A stretch of DNA of 40,330 bases from positions 1-40,330 of the forward strand of contig NZ_PHGZ01000005.1 of NCBI RefSeq assembly GCF_002795405.1. The letters run 5' to 3'. Shown in pieces: positions 1-8,807 of the stretch. This DNA comes from Caviibacterium pharyngocola. GTDB taxonomy: Bacteria; Pseudomonadota; Gammaproteobacteria; Enterobacterales; Pasteurellaceae. The notes under the pieces were generated by a model, which was given only the letters and a program-made list of their open reading frames with translations, was not told where the DNA came from and did no database searches. The position numbers and the translations under genes are program-made. The stretch's first letter is position 1. Every line of letters begins with the position of its first letter.

Positions 1-692
1 CAGCGAGCAACTCAGCAACTGCAGCGAGCGACTCGGCATCTTCTGCAAGTGATTCTGCGGCAACGACAAAACAGTTACTTGATAATTCAGGCTTAACTGA
101 AACGGCGAAAGGTGAAAATGCGACTAAATTCGGTAAAAACTCATCTGCCGACGGTAAAAACAGTTCCGCATTTGGTCATAAAGCAAGTGCAAGCGGTGAG
201 AATTCCACTGCAGTCGGACAATCATCCAAAGCATCCGCCAAAAATAGTACTGCTTTAGGACAAAATGCAACCGCGACGGCACAAAATTCCGTTGCGCTCG
301 GTGCAAACTCCATCGCAAATGAAGCGAATACCGTTTCCGTCGGAAGCAAAGGCAATGAGCGTCGTATCACCAACGTTGCGAATGGTGTAAATGCCACCGA
401 CGCGGTGAATAAACGTCAATTAGATCAAGTTTCTTCCGATCTTCGTAGAACGGATCGCAAATTACGCGCCGGCGTCGCCGGAGCTGTTGCCGTGGCGAAT
501 ATTCCGCAAGTCACTCAACCGGGTGCAAATCTTGTCGGAATGGGCGTAGGTAATTATAATGGTCAAAGTGCGGTTGCCGTCGGATACTCAAAACTTTCAG
601 ATAATAATAAAGTTATCTTCAAAATGAGTGCTGGTGCGACAACGCAAGGTGACTATAACGTTGGTGCCGGTGTCGGTTATCAGTGGAAATAA
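1..692 (+). CDS. Trimeric autotransporter adhesin (YadA-like), C-terminal part
   Basis: The 5' end is outside the window; the frame is open from base 3. The visible protein starts in a Ser/Ala/Asp-rich low-complexity stretch, then has YadA head repeats of about 14 residues (such as NSTAVGQSSKASAKNSTALG), a neck motif (ITNVANGVNATDAVN, about residues 122-136), a short coiled-coil stalk (NKRQLDQVSSDLRRTDRKLR) and a membrane anchor of about 75 residues ending in GVGYQWK. In this family three anchors form one 12-strand outer-membrane barrel that displays the trimeric stalk and head, usually for adhesion to host cells or matrix. The last residue is Lys after the usual aromatic residue. A strong terminator follows. 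Family assignment is secure; ligand and full length are unknown. Confidence 0.95.
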   Translation, partial: ASNSATAASDSASSASDSAATTKQLLDNSGLTETAKGENATKFGKNSSADGKNSSAFGHKASASGENSTAVGQSSKASAKNSTALGQNATATAQNSVALGANSIANEANTVSVGSKGNERRITNVANGVNATDAVNKRQLDQVSSDLRRTDRKLRAGVAGAVAVANIPQVTQPGANLVGMGVGNYNGQSAVAVGYSKLSDNNKVIFKMSAGATTQGDYNVGAGVGYQWK

Positions 693-707
693 TTCCTGAC
701 TAATCAT

Positions 708-740
708 CCCACCTGTTATAGGATAACAGGTGGGATTTTT
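708..740 (+). terminator. Rho-independent terminator of the adhesin gene
   Basis: Perfect 12-bp stem (CCCACCTGTTAT / ATAACAGGTGGG) with a 3-nt loop, followed by ATTTTTA, 16 bases after the adhesin stop codon. Confidence 0.9.
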
Positions 741-769
741 ATTTATAAACGAACAAAAAAGGAAATACT

Positions 770-1915
770 ATGGCACGCAAATATAAGCTCGGCATTACCT
801 TTAACTTAGAAACGGATGTTGCGGATATTTGGTCTAACGGCATCCACCAAAATCTTGTTTTTCTTTATCAGTTATTTCAGCACTCATCGCTTGTTGAGGA
901 CGTTACCTTTGTTTCTTGGGGGCCGAAAAACACCACCGTTCCGGCAGCCGGTTTTATGCTTGACGGGTTGGATCTGAAATTCGCCACCTTTGACGAAGTT
1001 GCCGACGAATTGGACGTATTGATTGAAGGAGGGCTATTATTAACGCCTGATCACGCGAGACGCATTCACGACAAAGGCGGAAAAGTAGTGAGTTATAAAA
1101 TGGGTAACGATTATATTATGGATGTTGAAACCACCATTTTTGCTCGAACGCCGCAACGGGTGTTGAACGGTACGGTTTTTGATCGTATTTGGACGCTTCC
1201 GCATCACGAAAATACCAACCGCTCTTATTTATCCATAATGAATCGTTGTCCGCTACACGTCGTGCCCTATATCTGGGCGCCGACCTTCTGCGATATGGTA
1301 ATAAAAAATATCAAAGAAAAGCACAATATTGATTTCGGTTATAAACCGAACGGCGAATCCGTCGGTAAACGAATCTCGTCTTTTGAACCGAACATTTTTA
1401 TATTTAAAAACAGCTTTATTCCCGTTCTGATTTGCGAACAAGCTTATCGCACCGCGCCGGAAAAAATTAAACACGCTTATATGTGCAATACCTATAAAAT
1501 TAAAGATCACAAAACCTTCTTTAACTTTATCGGCAGAACGAATATCGTACGCGACGGTATAATGACCGTGGAAAAACGCTATCAAATGCCGGATTTCTTA
1601 GGTCGTTATACGGATATTGTGGTTGCGCATCAATGGGAAAACGGGTTAAATAACGCTTTTAATGATATTTTATACGGCGGATATCCATTTATTCATAATT
1701 CGACTCTATTGCCGAAAGGTGTGGGTTATTATTATGATCAATTCGATGCTTTCGAAGGTGCCAAAGTGTTGTTGGACGTGATTGACAATCACGATAAAAA
1801 CCATCATCAATATACCAAACGCGCCAATGAATATTTGGATTCGTTACATCCGACCAATCCGGTAAATATTTATTATTACGAAAAAGAACTCAAGCGCCTG
1901 TTTGAAGATGATTAA
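770..1915 (+). CDS. DUF2827 family protein, putative glycosyltransferase
   Basis: 381 aa, with AAGGAAA 5 bases before the ATG. I recognise the pattern of the DUF2827 family (known mainly from Burkholderia and Pasteurellaceae), though I could not run a profile. The C-terminal half has a GT-B-like look: '[20 protein letters not shown]', then '[10 protein letters not shown]', then '[17 protein letters not shown]', resembling the nucleotide-sugar side of GT-B enzymes. There is no signal peptide or membrane segment, so the protein is probably cytoplasmic. It lies directly after the trimeric autotransporter, separated by a terminator, which suggests (inference) that it modifies the adhesin or a surface glycan. 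The donor and acceptor are unknown. Confidence 0.75.
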   Translation: MARKYKLGITFNLETDVADIWSNGIHQNLVFLYQLFQHSSLVEDVTFVSWGPKNTTVPAAGFMLDGLDLKFATFDEVADELDVLIEGGLLLTPDHARRIHDKGGKVVSYKMGNDYIMDVETTIFARTPQRVLNGTVFDRIWTLPHHENTNRSYLSIMNRCPLHVVPYIWAPTFCDMVIKNIKEKHNIDFGYKPNGESVGKRISSFEPNIFIFKNSFIPVLICEQAYRTAPEKIKHAYMCNTYKIKDHKTFFNFIGRTNIVRDGIMTVEKRYQMPDFLGRYTDIVVAHQWENGLNNAFNDILYGGYPFIHNSTLLPKGVGYYYDQFDAFEGAKVLLDVIDNHDKNHHQYTKRANEYLDSLHPTNPVNIYYYEKELKRLFEDD

Positions 1916-1918
1916 CAT

Positions 1919-1949
1919 AAAGTGCGGTTCAAATGAGCCGCATTTTTTA
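1919..1949 (+). terminator. Terminator built on an uptake signal sequence
   Basis: AAGTGCGGTTC pairs with GAGCCGCATTTT around an AAAT loop (two G-T wobbles) and runs into a T tract, immediately after the DUF2827 stop. The left arm contains the Haemophilus-type uptake signal AAGTGCGGT (1920-1928). Confidence 0.75.
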
Positions 1950-1964
1950 TTTGAAAGGAATTTT

Positions 1965-2687
1965 ATGCAGCTCCCGCAATTACAATCCGCGACGCTTATT
2001 CGTCGCTACAAACGTTTTCTTGCCGATATCGAATTAACAAACGGTGAAATAATCACCATACATTGCGCCAACACCGGTGCGATGACCGGCTGCGGCGAAA
2101 AAGGCGATACCGTCTGGTATTCCGATTCTCGCAGCGCCACGCGTAAATATCCGCATTCTTGGGAACTCACCCAACTGAAAAACGGGCAGCTTGTTTGCAT
2201 TAACACGCATCGTTCCAATCAGTTAACCTTTGAAGCTTTGCAAAATAAGCAAATAAAGGAACTGGCAATGTATGAAGAAATTTATCCGGAAGTGAAATAC
2301 GGCGAGGAAAACAGCCGGATTGATTTTCTATTGAAAGGCAAAGATCTGCTCGATTGTTATGTGGAAGTCAAATCCGTCACTTTGGTAAAAAATAATATCG
2401 GAATGTTTCCCGATGCCGTCACAACCCGCGGTCAAAAACACCTGCGCGAATTAATGGCAATGAAAAAATTAGGTCATAGAGCGGTCGTTTTTTTTGCCGG
2501 TTTGCACGATGGTTTCGATTGTTTCAAAATCGCCGAATATATCGATCCCGACTATGACGCGCTATTGTGCCAAGCGCTCAATGAAGGCGTTGAGGTTTAT
2601 GCCTATGCCGGAAAATTCGATATTTTAAACGGAATTCCCACCGCACTTTCTTTAACCCAAGTCGTGCCTTATATCGGAAAACGTTAA
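1965..2687 (+). CDS. sfsA: SfsA family protein (sugar fermentation stimulation protein)
   Basis: 240 aa from this start. An in-frame ATG at 1902 would add 21 residues, but it overlaps the end of the DUF2827 gene and the terminator hairpin. The chosen ATG is preceded by GAAAGGAA, and the protein then begins [20 protein letters not shown], in register with the 234-aa E. coli SfsA. Family hallmarks are visible: [22 protein letters not shown]-like text, and 'SRIDFLL...[10 protein letters not shown]', a PD-(D/E)xK-type nuclease core. SfsA stimulates maltose metabolism in E. coli and has been described as DNA-binding; its exact function is unresolved. An uptake signal in inverse orientation lies near the 3' end (2640-2648). 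Confidence 0.95.
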   Translation: MQLPQLQSATLIRRYKRFLADIELTNGEIITIHCANTGAMTGCGEKGDTVWYSDSRSATRKYPHSWELTQLKNGQLVCINTHRSNQLTFEALQNKQIKELAMYEEIYPEVKYGEENSRIDFLLKGKDLLDCYVEVKSVTLVKNNIGMFPDAVTTRGQKHLRELMAMKKLGHRAVVFFAGLHDGFDCFKIAEYIDPDYDALLCQALNEGVEVYAYAGKFDILNGIPTALSLTQVVPYIGKR

Positions 2688-2714
2688 TTTTTGAGAATTA
2701 TTTGCATTTAACTA

Positions 2715-2743
2715 TTGACATTTTATTTGAGAATCATTATCAT
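2715..2743 (+). promoter_or_regulatory. Sigma-70 promoter overlapped by a Fur-like site
   Basis: TTGACA (2715-2720), a 17-base spacer, TATCAT (2738-2743). The spacer and -10 contain TTGAGAATCATTATCAT; its right half ATCATTATC is a perfect Fur half-site. It points into a short region with no ORF that ends in a terminator, so it appears to drive a small RNA repressed by iron-loaded Fur. Confidence 0.7.
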
Positions 2744-2749
2744 CTAATC

Positions 2750-2818
2750 ATTCAAACAATAATAGATAATCACTCCAACATTTCAACGCCTCTCCCCCAC
2801 AACAGAGGCGTTTTTTTT
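2750..2818 (+). ncRNA. Putative Fur-regulated small RNA (RyhB/HrrF-like)
   Basis: Predicted transcript of about 70 nt, from about 7 bases after the -10 box to the terminator T tract. There is no start codon with a ribosome-binding site inside. The terminator loop is C-rich (CCCCCACAAC), a typical single-stranded seed able to pair with G-rich Shine-Dalgarno regions, and the 8-T tail suits Hfq binding. In the Pasteurellaceae a Fur-repressed sRNA named HrrF is known from Haemophilus influenzae; whether this is its orthologue cannot be decided from sequence alone. It lies between sfsA and the convergent phoR. Confidence 0.6.
2785..2818 (+). terminator. Terminator of the putative small RNA
   Basis: Perfect 9-bp stem AACGCCTCT / AGAGGCGTT with a 10-nt C-rich loop and eight T residues. 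There is no T tract on the other side, so it works rightward only. Confidence 0.9.
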
Positions 2819-2829
2819 ATCTATAAATT

Positions 2830-4107
2830 TCACACTAGATAACGATTTTTGATAATAAAACTAAAGGTTGCGCCTTTTCCTTCCGTACTTTGAACAGTCA
2901 ATCCGGAATCGTGCTGTTCTAAAGTATGCTTAACGATCGCTAGTCCTAAGCCCGTTCCTCCCGTTTGATTCGTACGCGATTCGTCCACTCGATAAAAGCG
3001 TTCCGTTAAATGCGGTAAATGTTTTGCAGCAATACCAACCCCGTTATCCGATACGGAAAATTCCGCGCCTTGCTCCGTTTTTTTCCAAGAAATTCGAATA
3101 ACTGCATTTTGTCCCGAATGCTTAATCGCATTATAAATTAAATTGGATACGGCGCTTTGTAACTGACTTTCATCTCCCATAACTTTCAAATTCGGTTCAA
3201 TATCAAATTCAATTTGATGTTCGTATTTATTTAATACGGCAATACTTTTTTGCAAAGATAAAATCACTTGAGAAAGATCAACCGTTTGATGTTCTTTATT
3301 GGTTGAAGTTTCTATTTTCGCCAGAATATTCAGTTGATTCAATAATATCGCCATTCGTTCGGCTTGTTCTTTCATCGCCTGTAATGCTTTTATTTGCAAT
3401 GCAGATTGGCATTCATCGTTCTCCAATAATTCTAAATATCCTCGAATAACCGTTAATGGTGTTCTTAATTCGTGGTTCATATTATTTAAAAAAGTTTGAC
3501 GAGAATGTAGCAAGCGAATAAATTGAGTGACGTCTCTAGCAATCATTAAATACAGTTTATCATCATATTTATTAATATTAATTTCAATATAACGTTGATT
3601 ATTTAATAATAGAACTAAAGGATGACGCCATTTTTCTTTATTAAAATAGTGTTTAAATTCATCATAAAAAATAACGTTAAATACATCTTTAACAACCTTT
3701 TTATCCCAGAAAAAATCAAAGATCTGCTGAGATACCTGATTACACCAAGTTATCCGACCGTTTTCTTCAAACAAAATAATTCCGTCAGGCAAATATTGAA
3801 TATTTTTATTTAATTTGGATAACATTCGTAATGTTTGAATTTTATCTCGGCGACGATGATGATTTTTATAAGCAATGCTTTGTGAAAAGTATTCCAATAT
3901 ATTATGAGTTCGTTTGTGTTTCGGCTGTTGCGGAGCAAGCAGATGTAAAAGATTATATTCGCTGTAATGATGCCAAACTAATAGTAGAATTAGAATAATA
4001 ATAAACCAAAATTCGAAATCTTTAGCAAAAAAACCGAATAGTAACGCAATAATTACCGCGATAATCAATTCAATGATGAAATATTTAATTGAGCTATAAT
4101 TTTTCAC
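2830..4107 (-). CDS. phoR: Phosphate regulon sensor histidine kinase PhoR
   Basis: 425 aa, close to E. coli PhoR (431). Two N-terminal membrane segments (about residues 8-28 and 32-46) have almost no periplasmic loop, as in PhoR. A PAS domain follows (about 98-195), then HisKA with phospho-acceptor H212 in [10 protein letters not shown], and a HATPase domain with N box (NLIYNAIKH), G1 (DNGVGI) and G2 ([10 protein letters not shown]). The start codon is GTG and overlaps the phoB stop as GTGA, so the two are translationally coupled. PhoR senses the state of the Pst transporter and phosphorylates PhoB when phosphate is scarce. The gene lies at the distal end of the pst operon. Confidence 0.97.
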   Translation of the reverse strand: MKNYSSIKYFIIELIIAVIIALLFGFFAKDFEFWFIIILILLLVWHHYSEYNLLHLLAPQQPKHKRTHNILEYFSQSIAYKNHHRRRDKIQTLRMLSKLNKNIQYLPDGIILFEENGRITWCNQVSQQIFDFFWDKKVVKDVFNVIFYDEFKHYFNKEKWRHPLVLLLNNQRYIEININKYDDKLYLMIARDVTQFIRLLHSRQTFLNNMNHELRTPLTVIRGYLELLENDECQSALQIKALQAMKEQAERMAILLNQLNILAKIETSTNKEHQTVDLSQVILSLQKSIAVLNKYEHQIEFDIEPNLKVMGDESQLQSAVSNLIYNAIKHSGQNAVIRISWKKTEQGAEFSVSDNGVGIAAKHLPHLTERFYRVDESRTNQTGGTGLGLAIVKHTLEQHDSGLTVQSTEGKGATFSFIIKNRYLV

Positions 4108-4796
4108 TGTATATCCTGAAAATGGTTGGAAAATCTATATCCCGTTCCTCTGACGGTTTGAACATAACATTCCAGCCCATAAGGTTCTAGGCTTCTGCGT
4201 AAACGTCTAATATAAGAATCTACCGTGCGATCTTCGACATAAATATCATTTCCCCAAATAAAATCCAATAATTGCTCTCGACTATATACTTTTTCAGGGT
4301 GAGTCATAAAAAAATGCAATAATTTATATTCTGTCGCACTTAATTCTATAACTTGTTGACGAAAACTCACCCGTTGCGCTTCCGGATCTAAAATTAAATC
4401 ATCAATACAAATTAATTTGTTTGATTCATAACTACGCCGCAAAACCGCTTCTATGCGCGCCAATAATACTTTCGGTGAAAAAGGTTTGGTGACATAATCA
4501 TCCGCACCGGCATTTAAGCAAAGGATACAATCTTCTTCCGTGCTTCTTGCGGTTAACATCACAATAGGAATCATTGAGGTATCGCCATTCTTTTTAAGAA
4601 ATTGAATAAGTTGAATGCCCGAACGACCAGGCAGCATCCAATCTAATAAAATTAAATCGGGTTTTTCTTTCAATTTTTTGACCGCACTTTGATAATCTTC
4701 CGCTTCAAGAGTTCGGTAGCCTTGCTGATCCAGAAAAAGCGTGATCATTTCCCTAATCGATCTTTCATCTTCGACAATTAATATTTTTTTATCCAC
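4104..4796 (-). CDS. phoB: Phosphate regulon response regulator PhoB
   Basis: 230 aa from a GTG start. An in-frame ATG 24 bases upstream exists, but the RBS AAAGGGAGG lies inside those codons, 5 bases before the GTG, and the shorter form matches the E. coli length (229). Receiver domain with D52 as phospho-acceptor (LLDWMLPG), conserved Thr (VMLTAR) and Lys (VTKPFSP), then an OmpR-type winged helix ending in [13 protein letters not shown] and VRGTGYRF. PhoB-P binds Pho boxes, such as the one before pstS, and recruits RNA polymerase. It starts 36 bases after the pstB stop. No phoU gene lies between pstB and phoB, unlike E. coli. Confidence 0.97.
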   Translation of the reverse strand: MDKKILIVEDERSIREMITLFLDQQGYRTLEAEDYQSAVKKLKEKPDLILLDWMLPGRSGIQLIQFLKKNGDTSMIPIVMLTARSTEEDCILCLNAGADDYVTKPFSPKVLLARIEAVLRRSYESNKLICIDDLILDPEAQRVSFRQQVIELSATEYKLLHFFMTHPEKVYSREQLLDFIWGNDIYVEDRTVDSYIRRLRRSLEPYGLECYVQTVRGTGYRFSNHFQDIQ

Positions 4797-4832
4797 GCCA
4801 ACCTCCCTTTGATAAATCATACGATATGAATA

Positions 4833-5609
4833 TTATCCCATACGCCCTTGAATGTAATCAGCCGTTTTCTGATATTTCGGTGAATTAAATAATATCTTCG
4901 TTTGATCAAATTCCACTAACTCCCCCAAATACATATAGGCGGTATAATCGGAGCAACGCAAAGCTTGCTGCATATTGTGAGTGACTATCGCGACAGTATA
5001 ATCGTTTTTTAACTCACCGATTAATTCTTCGATTTTCATCGTAGAAATAGGATCTAATGCGGAACAAGGTTCATCCAATAGCAATACGTCCGGTTTGACC
5101 GCAATACCGCGCGCAATACATAAACGTTGCTGTTGTCCGCCGGACAAACTATCACCGCTTTGGTGCAACTTATCTTTTACTTCATTCCATAACGCAGCTT
5201 TAGTTAATGCCCATTCGACCCGTTCATTCAATTCCGATTTACTTAGCTTTTCAAATAATCGAATACCAAAAGCCACATTATTATAAATAGACATTGGGAA
5301 AGGCGTCGGCTTTTGAAAAACCATCCCGATTTTCGCGCGAATAATCGAAATATCCACCTCAGTCGTTAATAAATTTTCCCCATCCATATTAATTTCTCCG
5401 GTCGCACGTTGCGCCGGATAAAGCTCGAACATTCTATTAAACGTTCGCAACAAAGTCGATTTACCGCAACCGGACGGTCCGATAAATGCCGTCACTTTAT
5501 TTTTAGCGATGTGCATATTAATATTTTTTAACGCGTGAAAATCACCGTAATAAAAATTTAAATGATTGACCGCTATTTTAGTTTCATTTTCCGAGATTAT
5601 TAATGTCAT
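4833..5609 (-). CDS. pstB: Phosphate ABC transporter ATP-binding protein PstB
   Basis: 258 aa with the start at MTLIIS (AAGGAATAAAT before the ATG); a start 24 bases upstream would overlap the pstA stop. Walker [10 protein letters not shown] (44-52), signature [14 protein letters not shown], Walker [14 protein letters not shown], and switch His in VTHNM. This is the cytoplasmic ATPase that powers PstC-PstA, and family length and motifs are complete. It sits in pstS-pstC-pstA-pstB-phoB-phoR, 10 bases from pstA. PstB together with PhoR transmits the phosphate signal in studied systems. Confidence 0.98.
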   Translation of the reverse strand: MTLIISENETKIAVNHLNFYYGDFHALKNINMHIAKNKVTAFIGPSGCGKSTLLRTFNRMFELYPAQRATGEINMDGENLLTTEVDISIIRAKIGMVFQKPTPFPMSIYNNVAFGIRLFEKLSKSELNERVEWALTKAALWNEVKDKLHQSGDSLSGGQQQRLCIARGIAVKPDVLLLDEPCSALDPISTMKIEELIGELKNDYTVAIVTHNMQQALRCSDYTAYMYLGELVEFDQTKILFNSPKYQKTADYIQGRMG

Positions 5610-5619
5610 ATTTATTCCT

Positions 5620-6465
5620 TTATTTTTTATCAAAAACGATACGAGTAATCATATTCAGCAATAACACAAAGAACGCTATCAATGTTGCGCCCGCCCAGGC
5701 CAGATTATTCCAATCTTGAAACGGACTGGCGGCATATTGATAGATTACTACCGGTAAATTTGCCATTGGTCCATTCATATTTAGTGAAGTAAATTGATTA
5801 GATAATGCGGTAAATAAAAGCGGCGCGGTTTCGCCTGCAATTCTTGCAACGGCTAATAATACGCCGGTAATAATGCCCGAACGCGCAGAACGATAACAAA
5901 TCATAGTAATCACTCGCCATTGAGGACAACCTAACGCCGCAGCCGCTTCACGCAAGTTATTCGGAATTAGGCTTAGCATACTGTCCGTTGAACGTACGAC
6001 TACGGGAATAACCAGCATTGCTAAAGCAAAAGATCCCGCCCAACCGGAATAATGTTGTACTTGCGCAACATAAACCGCATAAATAAATAACCCGATAACA
6101 ATAGAAGGTGCGGAAAGTAAAATATCATTCAGAAAACGGGTTGCCGCCGCTAATCGGCCGTATCGTCCGTATTCTGCCAAATACGTCCCTGCCAAAATAC
6201 CGATAGGCGTACCGATCAACGTCGCAACAGACAGCATCAATAGAGAACCTAAAATGGCATTAGACAAACCGCCCGACTCATTCGGCGCCGGTGTTTCTTG
6301 AATGAATAATTCGAAAGATAATGCGGGAACGCCTTTCATAAGTAAGGTTAAAATGATCCAACACAACCAAAATAAACCGAATACCACAGCACTAAAAGCA
6401 GCGGTCAACATAATTCCGTTTTTTAATTTCCGACAATAAAATCGAGTATTTTGATAATTTTTCAT
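5620..6465 (-). CDS. pstA: Phosphate ABC transporter permease PstA
   Basis: 281 aa with about six membrane segments. The first is at residues 17-43, and the binding-protein-dependent transport core runs from about residue 66 ([20 protein letters not shown]) to the C-terminus. The EAA-loop region reads [15 protein letters not shown], the coupling helix contacting PstB. The ATG overlaps the pstC stop as ATGA. PstA forms the inner-membrane channel for phosphate with PstC. Confidence 0.97.
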   Translation of the reverse strand: MKNYQNTRFYCRKLKNGIMLTAAFSAVVFGLFWLCWIILTLLMKGVPALSFELFIQETPAPNESGGLSNAILGSLLMLSVATLIGTPIGILAGTYLAEYGRYGRLAAATRFLNDILLSAPSIVIGLFIYAVYVAQVQHYSGWAGSFALAMLVIPVVVRSTDSMLSLIPNNLREAAAALGCPQWRVITMICYRSARSGIITGVLLAVARIAGETAPLLFTALSNQFTSLNMNGPMANLPVVIYQYAASPFQDWNNLAWAGATLIAFFVLLLNMITRIVFDKK

Positions 6466-7415
6466 TTACTTTTTCCTCTTTGCTTCGTAATACGAGAAAT
6501 TAAGAAACGTGATATCACTAAAACAATGGTCGTAATAAAAAATAAGATCAGTCCGAGTTCCATTAATGCAGATTTTTGTAAACCGGCAGACTCGTTAAAC
6601 TCGTTCGAAATTGCCGAAGCGATGGATACGGAGGGCGAAAAAATAGACTCCGGCAATGTAAAGGCGTTACCGATTACAAAAGTAACCGCCATCGTCTCCC
6701 CCAATGCACGCCCCAAACCGAGCATAACACTACCAATCAGTCCGCTTTTCGTATAAGGTAAAACGACCTGCCAAACAACTTCCCATACCGTCGCACCCAA
6801 ACCGTAAGCGGATTCTTTTAACATCGGCGGAACGGAGGAAAACATATCTCTCATCATAGAGGCAATAAACGGAATAATCATAATGGCAAGCACCAATCCC
6901 GCACTGAATAGACCGATGCCGAAAGGTGCGCCTGAAAATAATATTCCGACAAAAGGCAAAGGACTTAATAAGTCAATTAACGTCGGCTGAATGTATTCTT
7001 GAAATAGCGGAACAAACACAAACAATCCCCACATTCCGTAAATAATTGATGGAATTGCCGCCAACATTTCAATCGCAATACCTATCGGCTTTTTCACGCA
7101 CTTCGGCGCTAATTCGGTTAAAAAAGTCGCAATTCCGAATGAAACGGGAACAGCCAAAAATAACGCGAGGAAAGAAGAAATAAGCGTACCGATAATAGGC
7201 ACTAACGCGCCGTAATTATCTTTTACCGGATCCCAATCATTGATGAAAAAAAACGAAAAATTAAATCGCGAGATTGCTTCTTGACTTCCAATCATTAACG
7301 AAATCAGTATCATCGCTAACAAACAAAATACGAATATGGCAAAAAACACCGTCGTATTTTTAAATAAATTTTCTATTCGTCTATGGTTTAAACATTTTCG
7401 ATTAATTGTGTGCAT
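6462..7415 (-). CDS. pstC: Phosphate ABC transporter permease PstC
   Basis: 317 aa, a typical PstC length. An N-terminal membrane helix (about 21-44) is followed by a periplasmic stretch with NDWDPVKDNYGALVPI, then the five-helix transport core (about 70-310). The EAA motif is KESAYGLGATVWEVVWQVVLP. It is the partner permease of PstA. There is a 166-base gap to pstS upstream; a 4-base overlap couples it to pstA. Confidence 0.97.
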   Translation of the reverse strand: MHTINRKCLNHRRIENLFKNTTVFFAIFVFCLLAMILISLMIGSQEAISRFNFSFFFINDWDPVKDNYGALVPIIGTLISSFLALFLAVPVSFGIATFLTELAPKCVKKPIGIAIEMLAAIPSIIYGMWGLFVFVPLFQEYIQPTLIDLLSPLPFVGILFSGAPFGIGLFSAGLVLAIMIIPFIASMMRDMFSSVPPMLKESAYGLGATVWEVVWQVVLPYTKSGLIGSVMLGLGRALGETMAVTFVIGNAFTLPESIFSPSVSIASAISNEFNESAGLQKSALMELGLILFFITTIVLVISRFLISRITKQRGKSK

Positions 7416-7581
7416 ATCATTATTTCATAATTAGGGTTCATTGACCGTTATTGATGACTTTCACCAAAGTATTTTTCCTTGGTTCCAACAGTTGTTTTTA
7501 GATGAGGTGCCGACCGTAGTTCAAACATATAAAAATCCACACCTCAAAGTTCTCTATCCGGTTGAATAGAAGAATTAAAAA
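7416..7581 (-). other. pstS-pstC intergenic spacer
   Basis: 166 bases inside the pst operon. It has a short imperfect hairpin just after pstS (TTCTAT...ATAGAGAA) and GAGGTG/CACCTC arms 7502-7557. There is no strong terminator or promoter. Such a spacer often lets PstS be made in excess over the membrane parts, but the sequence gives only weak support here. A 26-codon ORF (7528 to 7448) has no convincing RBS. Confidence 0.35.
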
Positions 7582-8610
7582 TTAACGAATTAAATTACCT
7601 TGCGTATCCTTTACTTCCGTGTTCCATTTATGTTGAATTTGTTTCACAAGCGCTTCAGGTAAAGGCACATAATCTAACGCTAATGCTGCATTTTGTCCTT
7701 TTTCTAAAGCCCATTCGAAAAAATCAAGTACGTTTTTGGCATTCTCCGCATTGTCTGCTTTTTTATGCACAAGAATAAAACTCGCCGCAGTAACGGGCCA
7801 AGATTGTTCACCGCTTTCATCCGTTAGAATAACGCCCATTCCCGCCTCATTATCCCATTTCGCATTCATCGCTGCCGCCGCAAAACTTTCTTTTGAAGGC
7901 GACACGAATACACCGTTTTTATTTTGTAATCGAGCCCAAGTTAAGCCGTTTTGTTTTGCATAGGCATATTCCACATAACCGATCGAATATTTCAGCTGTT
8001 TCACATAAGCGGCAACACCTTCATTTCCTTTTCCGCCTTGTCCTGTCGGCCATTTTACGGATTTTCCTTCACCGACTTTCTCCTTCCACTCGAGTGACAC
8101 TTTGGCCAAATAATTCGTCCATCCGAAAGTCGTACCCGAACCATCCGAGCGATGAACGACAATAATACTTTTATCCGGTAAACTTAGTCCCTCATTTAAT
8201 TTTGCGATTGCCGGATCATTCCACTTTTTAATTTTTCCTAAAAAAATATCCGCCAAAACAATGCCGGATAATCGTAATCGACCGTTTTCAATTTCCGGAA
8301 TATTCACGACCGGCACCGTTCCGCCGATGATCGCCGGAAATTGCAATAATTGATGTTCATCCAATTTATCCGATTTCATCGGATCATCGGAAGCGCCGAA
8401 ATCAACGGTTTTCGCAATAATTTGTTGCTGTCCGCCACCTGAACCGATAGATTGATAATTCACTTGCGTACCCGTTTCTTTTTCATATAATGCCGCCCAT
8501 TTCGCATAAATAGGATAAGGAAAAGAAGCGCCCGCACCGGTAATAGTATGCCCTTGCGCCATACCGATCGCTCCCAATGAAATCCCCAACACTAATAACT
8601 TTCTCATCAT
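7582..8610 (-). CDS. pstS: Periplasmic phosphate-binding protein PstS
   Basis: 342 aa from MMRKLL. The frame stays open for 66 more codons upstream, but those would cover the Pho box and promoter; CAGGAG lies 7 bases before the chosen ATG. Signal peptide of about 24 residues (MMRKLLVLGISLGAIGMAQG, then HT), then TGAGASFPYPIYAKW, GSGGGQQQIIAKTVDFGASD and HRSDGSGTTFGWTNYL, the phosphate-binding loops of PstS. It is the first gene of pstSCAB-phoBR. It binds inorganic phosphate in the periplasm and delivers it to PstCA. Confidence 0.98.
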   Translation of the reverse strand: MMRKLLVLGISLGAIGMAQGHTITGAGASFPYPIYAKWAALYEKETGTQVNYQSIGSGGGQQQIIAKTVDFGASDDPMKSDKLDEHQLLQFPAIIGGTVPVVNIPEIENGRLRLSGIVLADIFLGKIKKWNDPAIAKLNEGLSLPDKSIIVVHRSDGSGTTFGWTNYLAKVSLEWKEKVGEGKSVKWPTGQGGKGNEGVAAYVKQLKYSIGYVEYAYAKQNGLTWARLQNKNGVFVSPSKESFAAAAMNAKWDNEAGMGVILTDESGEQSWPVTAASFILVHKKADNAENAKNVLDFFEWALEKGQNAALALDYVPLPEALVKQIQHKWNTEVKDTQGNLIR

Positions 8611-8651
8611 TTTCATTCTCCTGTTACACAAATTATTTTTACCGAACTTGA

Positions 8652-8685
8652 AGTATAGTGAAGAAATATGACAATTTGATGACAG
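8652..8685 (-). promoter_or_regulatory. Pho box and -10 element of the pstS promoter
   Basis: On the minus strand CTGTCATCAAATTGTCAT (8668-8685): two 7-base half-sites CTGTCAT and TTGTCAT with a 4-base spacer, the classic Pho box. It is followed after 10 bases by TATACT (8652-8657), the spacing at which PhoB replaces a -35 element. The leader to the pstS ATG is about 35 bases. Confidence 0.92.
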
Positions 8686-8739
8686 CAAAAAGAATCGAAA
8701 ATATGTAAAATTTGATACTACGCGGAGCGAATGCGGGCT

Positions 8740-8766
8740 TTTCATTTCGGCAATAATCTCTATAAT
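8740..8766 (+). promoter_or_regulatory. tyrS: Probable tyrS promoter
   Basis: A consensus TATAAT at 8761-8766, with only a weak -35 (CTTTTC/TTTTCA near 8738-8745). It lies 42 bases upstream of the tyrS ATG in the divergent pstS-tyrS region. Confidence 0.55.
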
Positions 8767-8807
8767 AAGGACGCAGATATTGAAGAAAACTAACATAGGA
8801 ATGACCA

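Noticed and set aside
1-360. Short tandem repeats at the window start as a CRISPR or satellite
   Set aside because: They are codons of adhesin head repeats and Ser/Ala-rich text; no spacers or direct repeats of CRISPR type.
3622-3813. Plus-strand ORF inside phoR
   Set aside because: Antisense shadow of the PAS domain coding sequence.
7448-7528. 26-codon ORF in the pstS-pstC gap
   Set aside because: No convincing ribosome-binding site, no recognisable protein, and length within chance.
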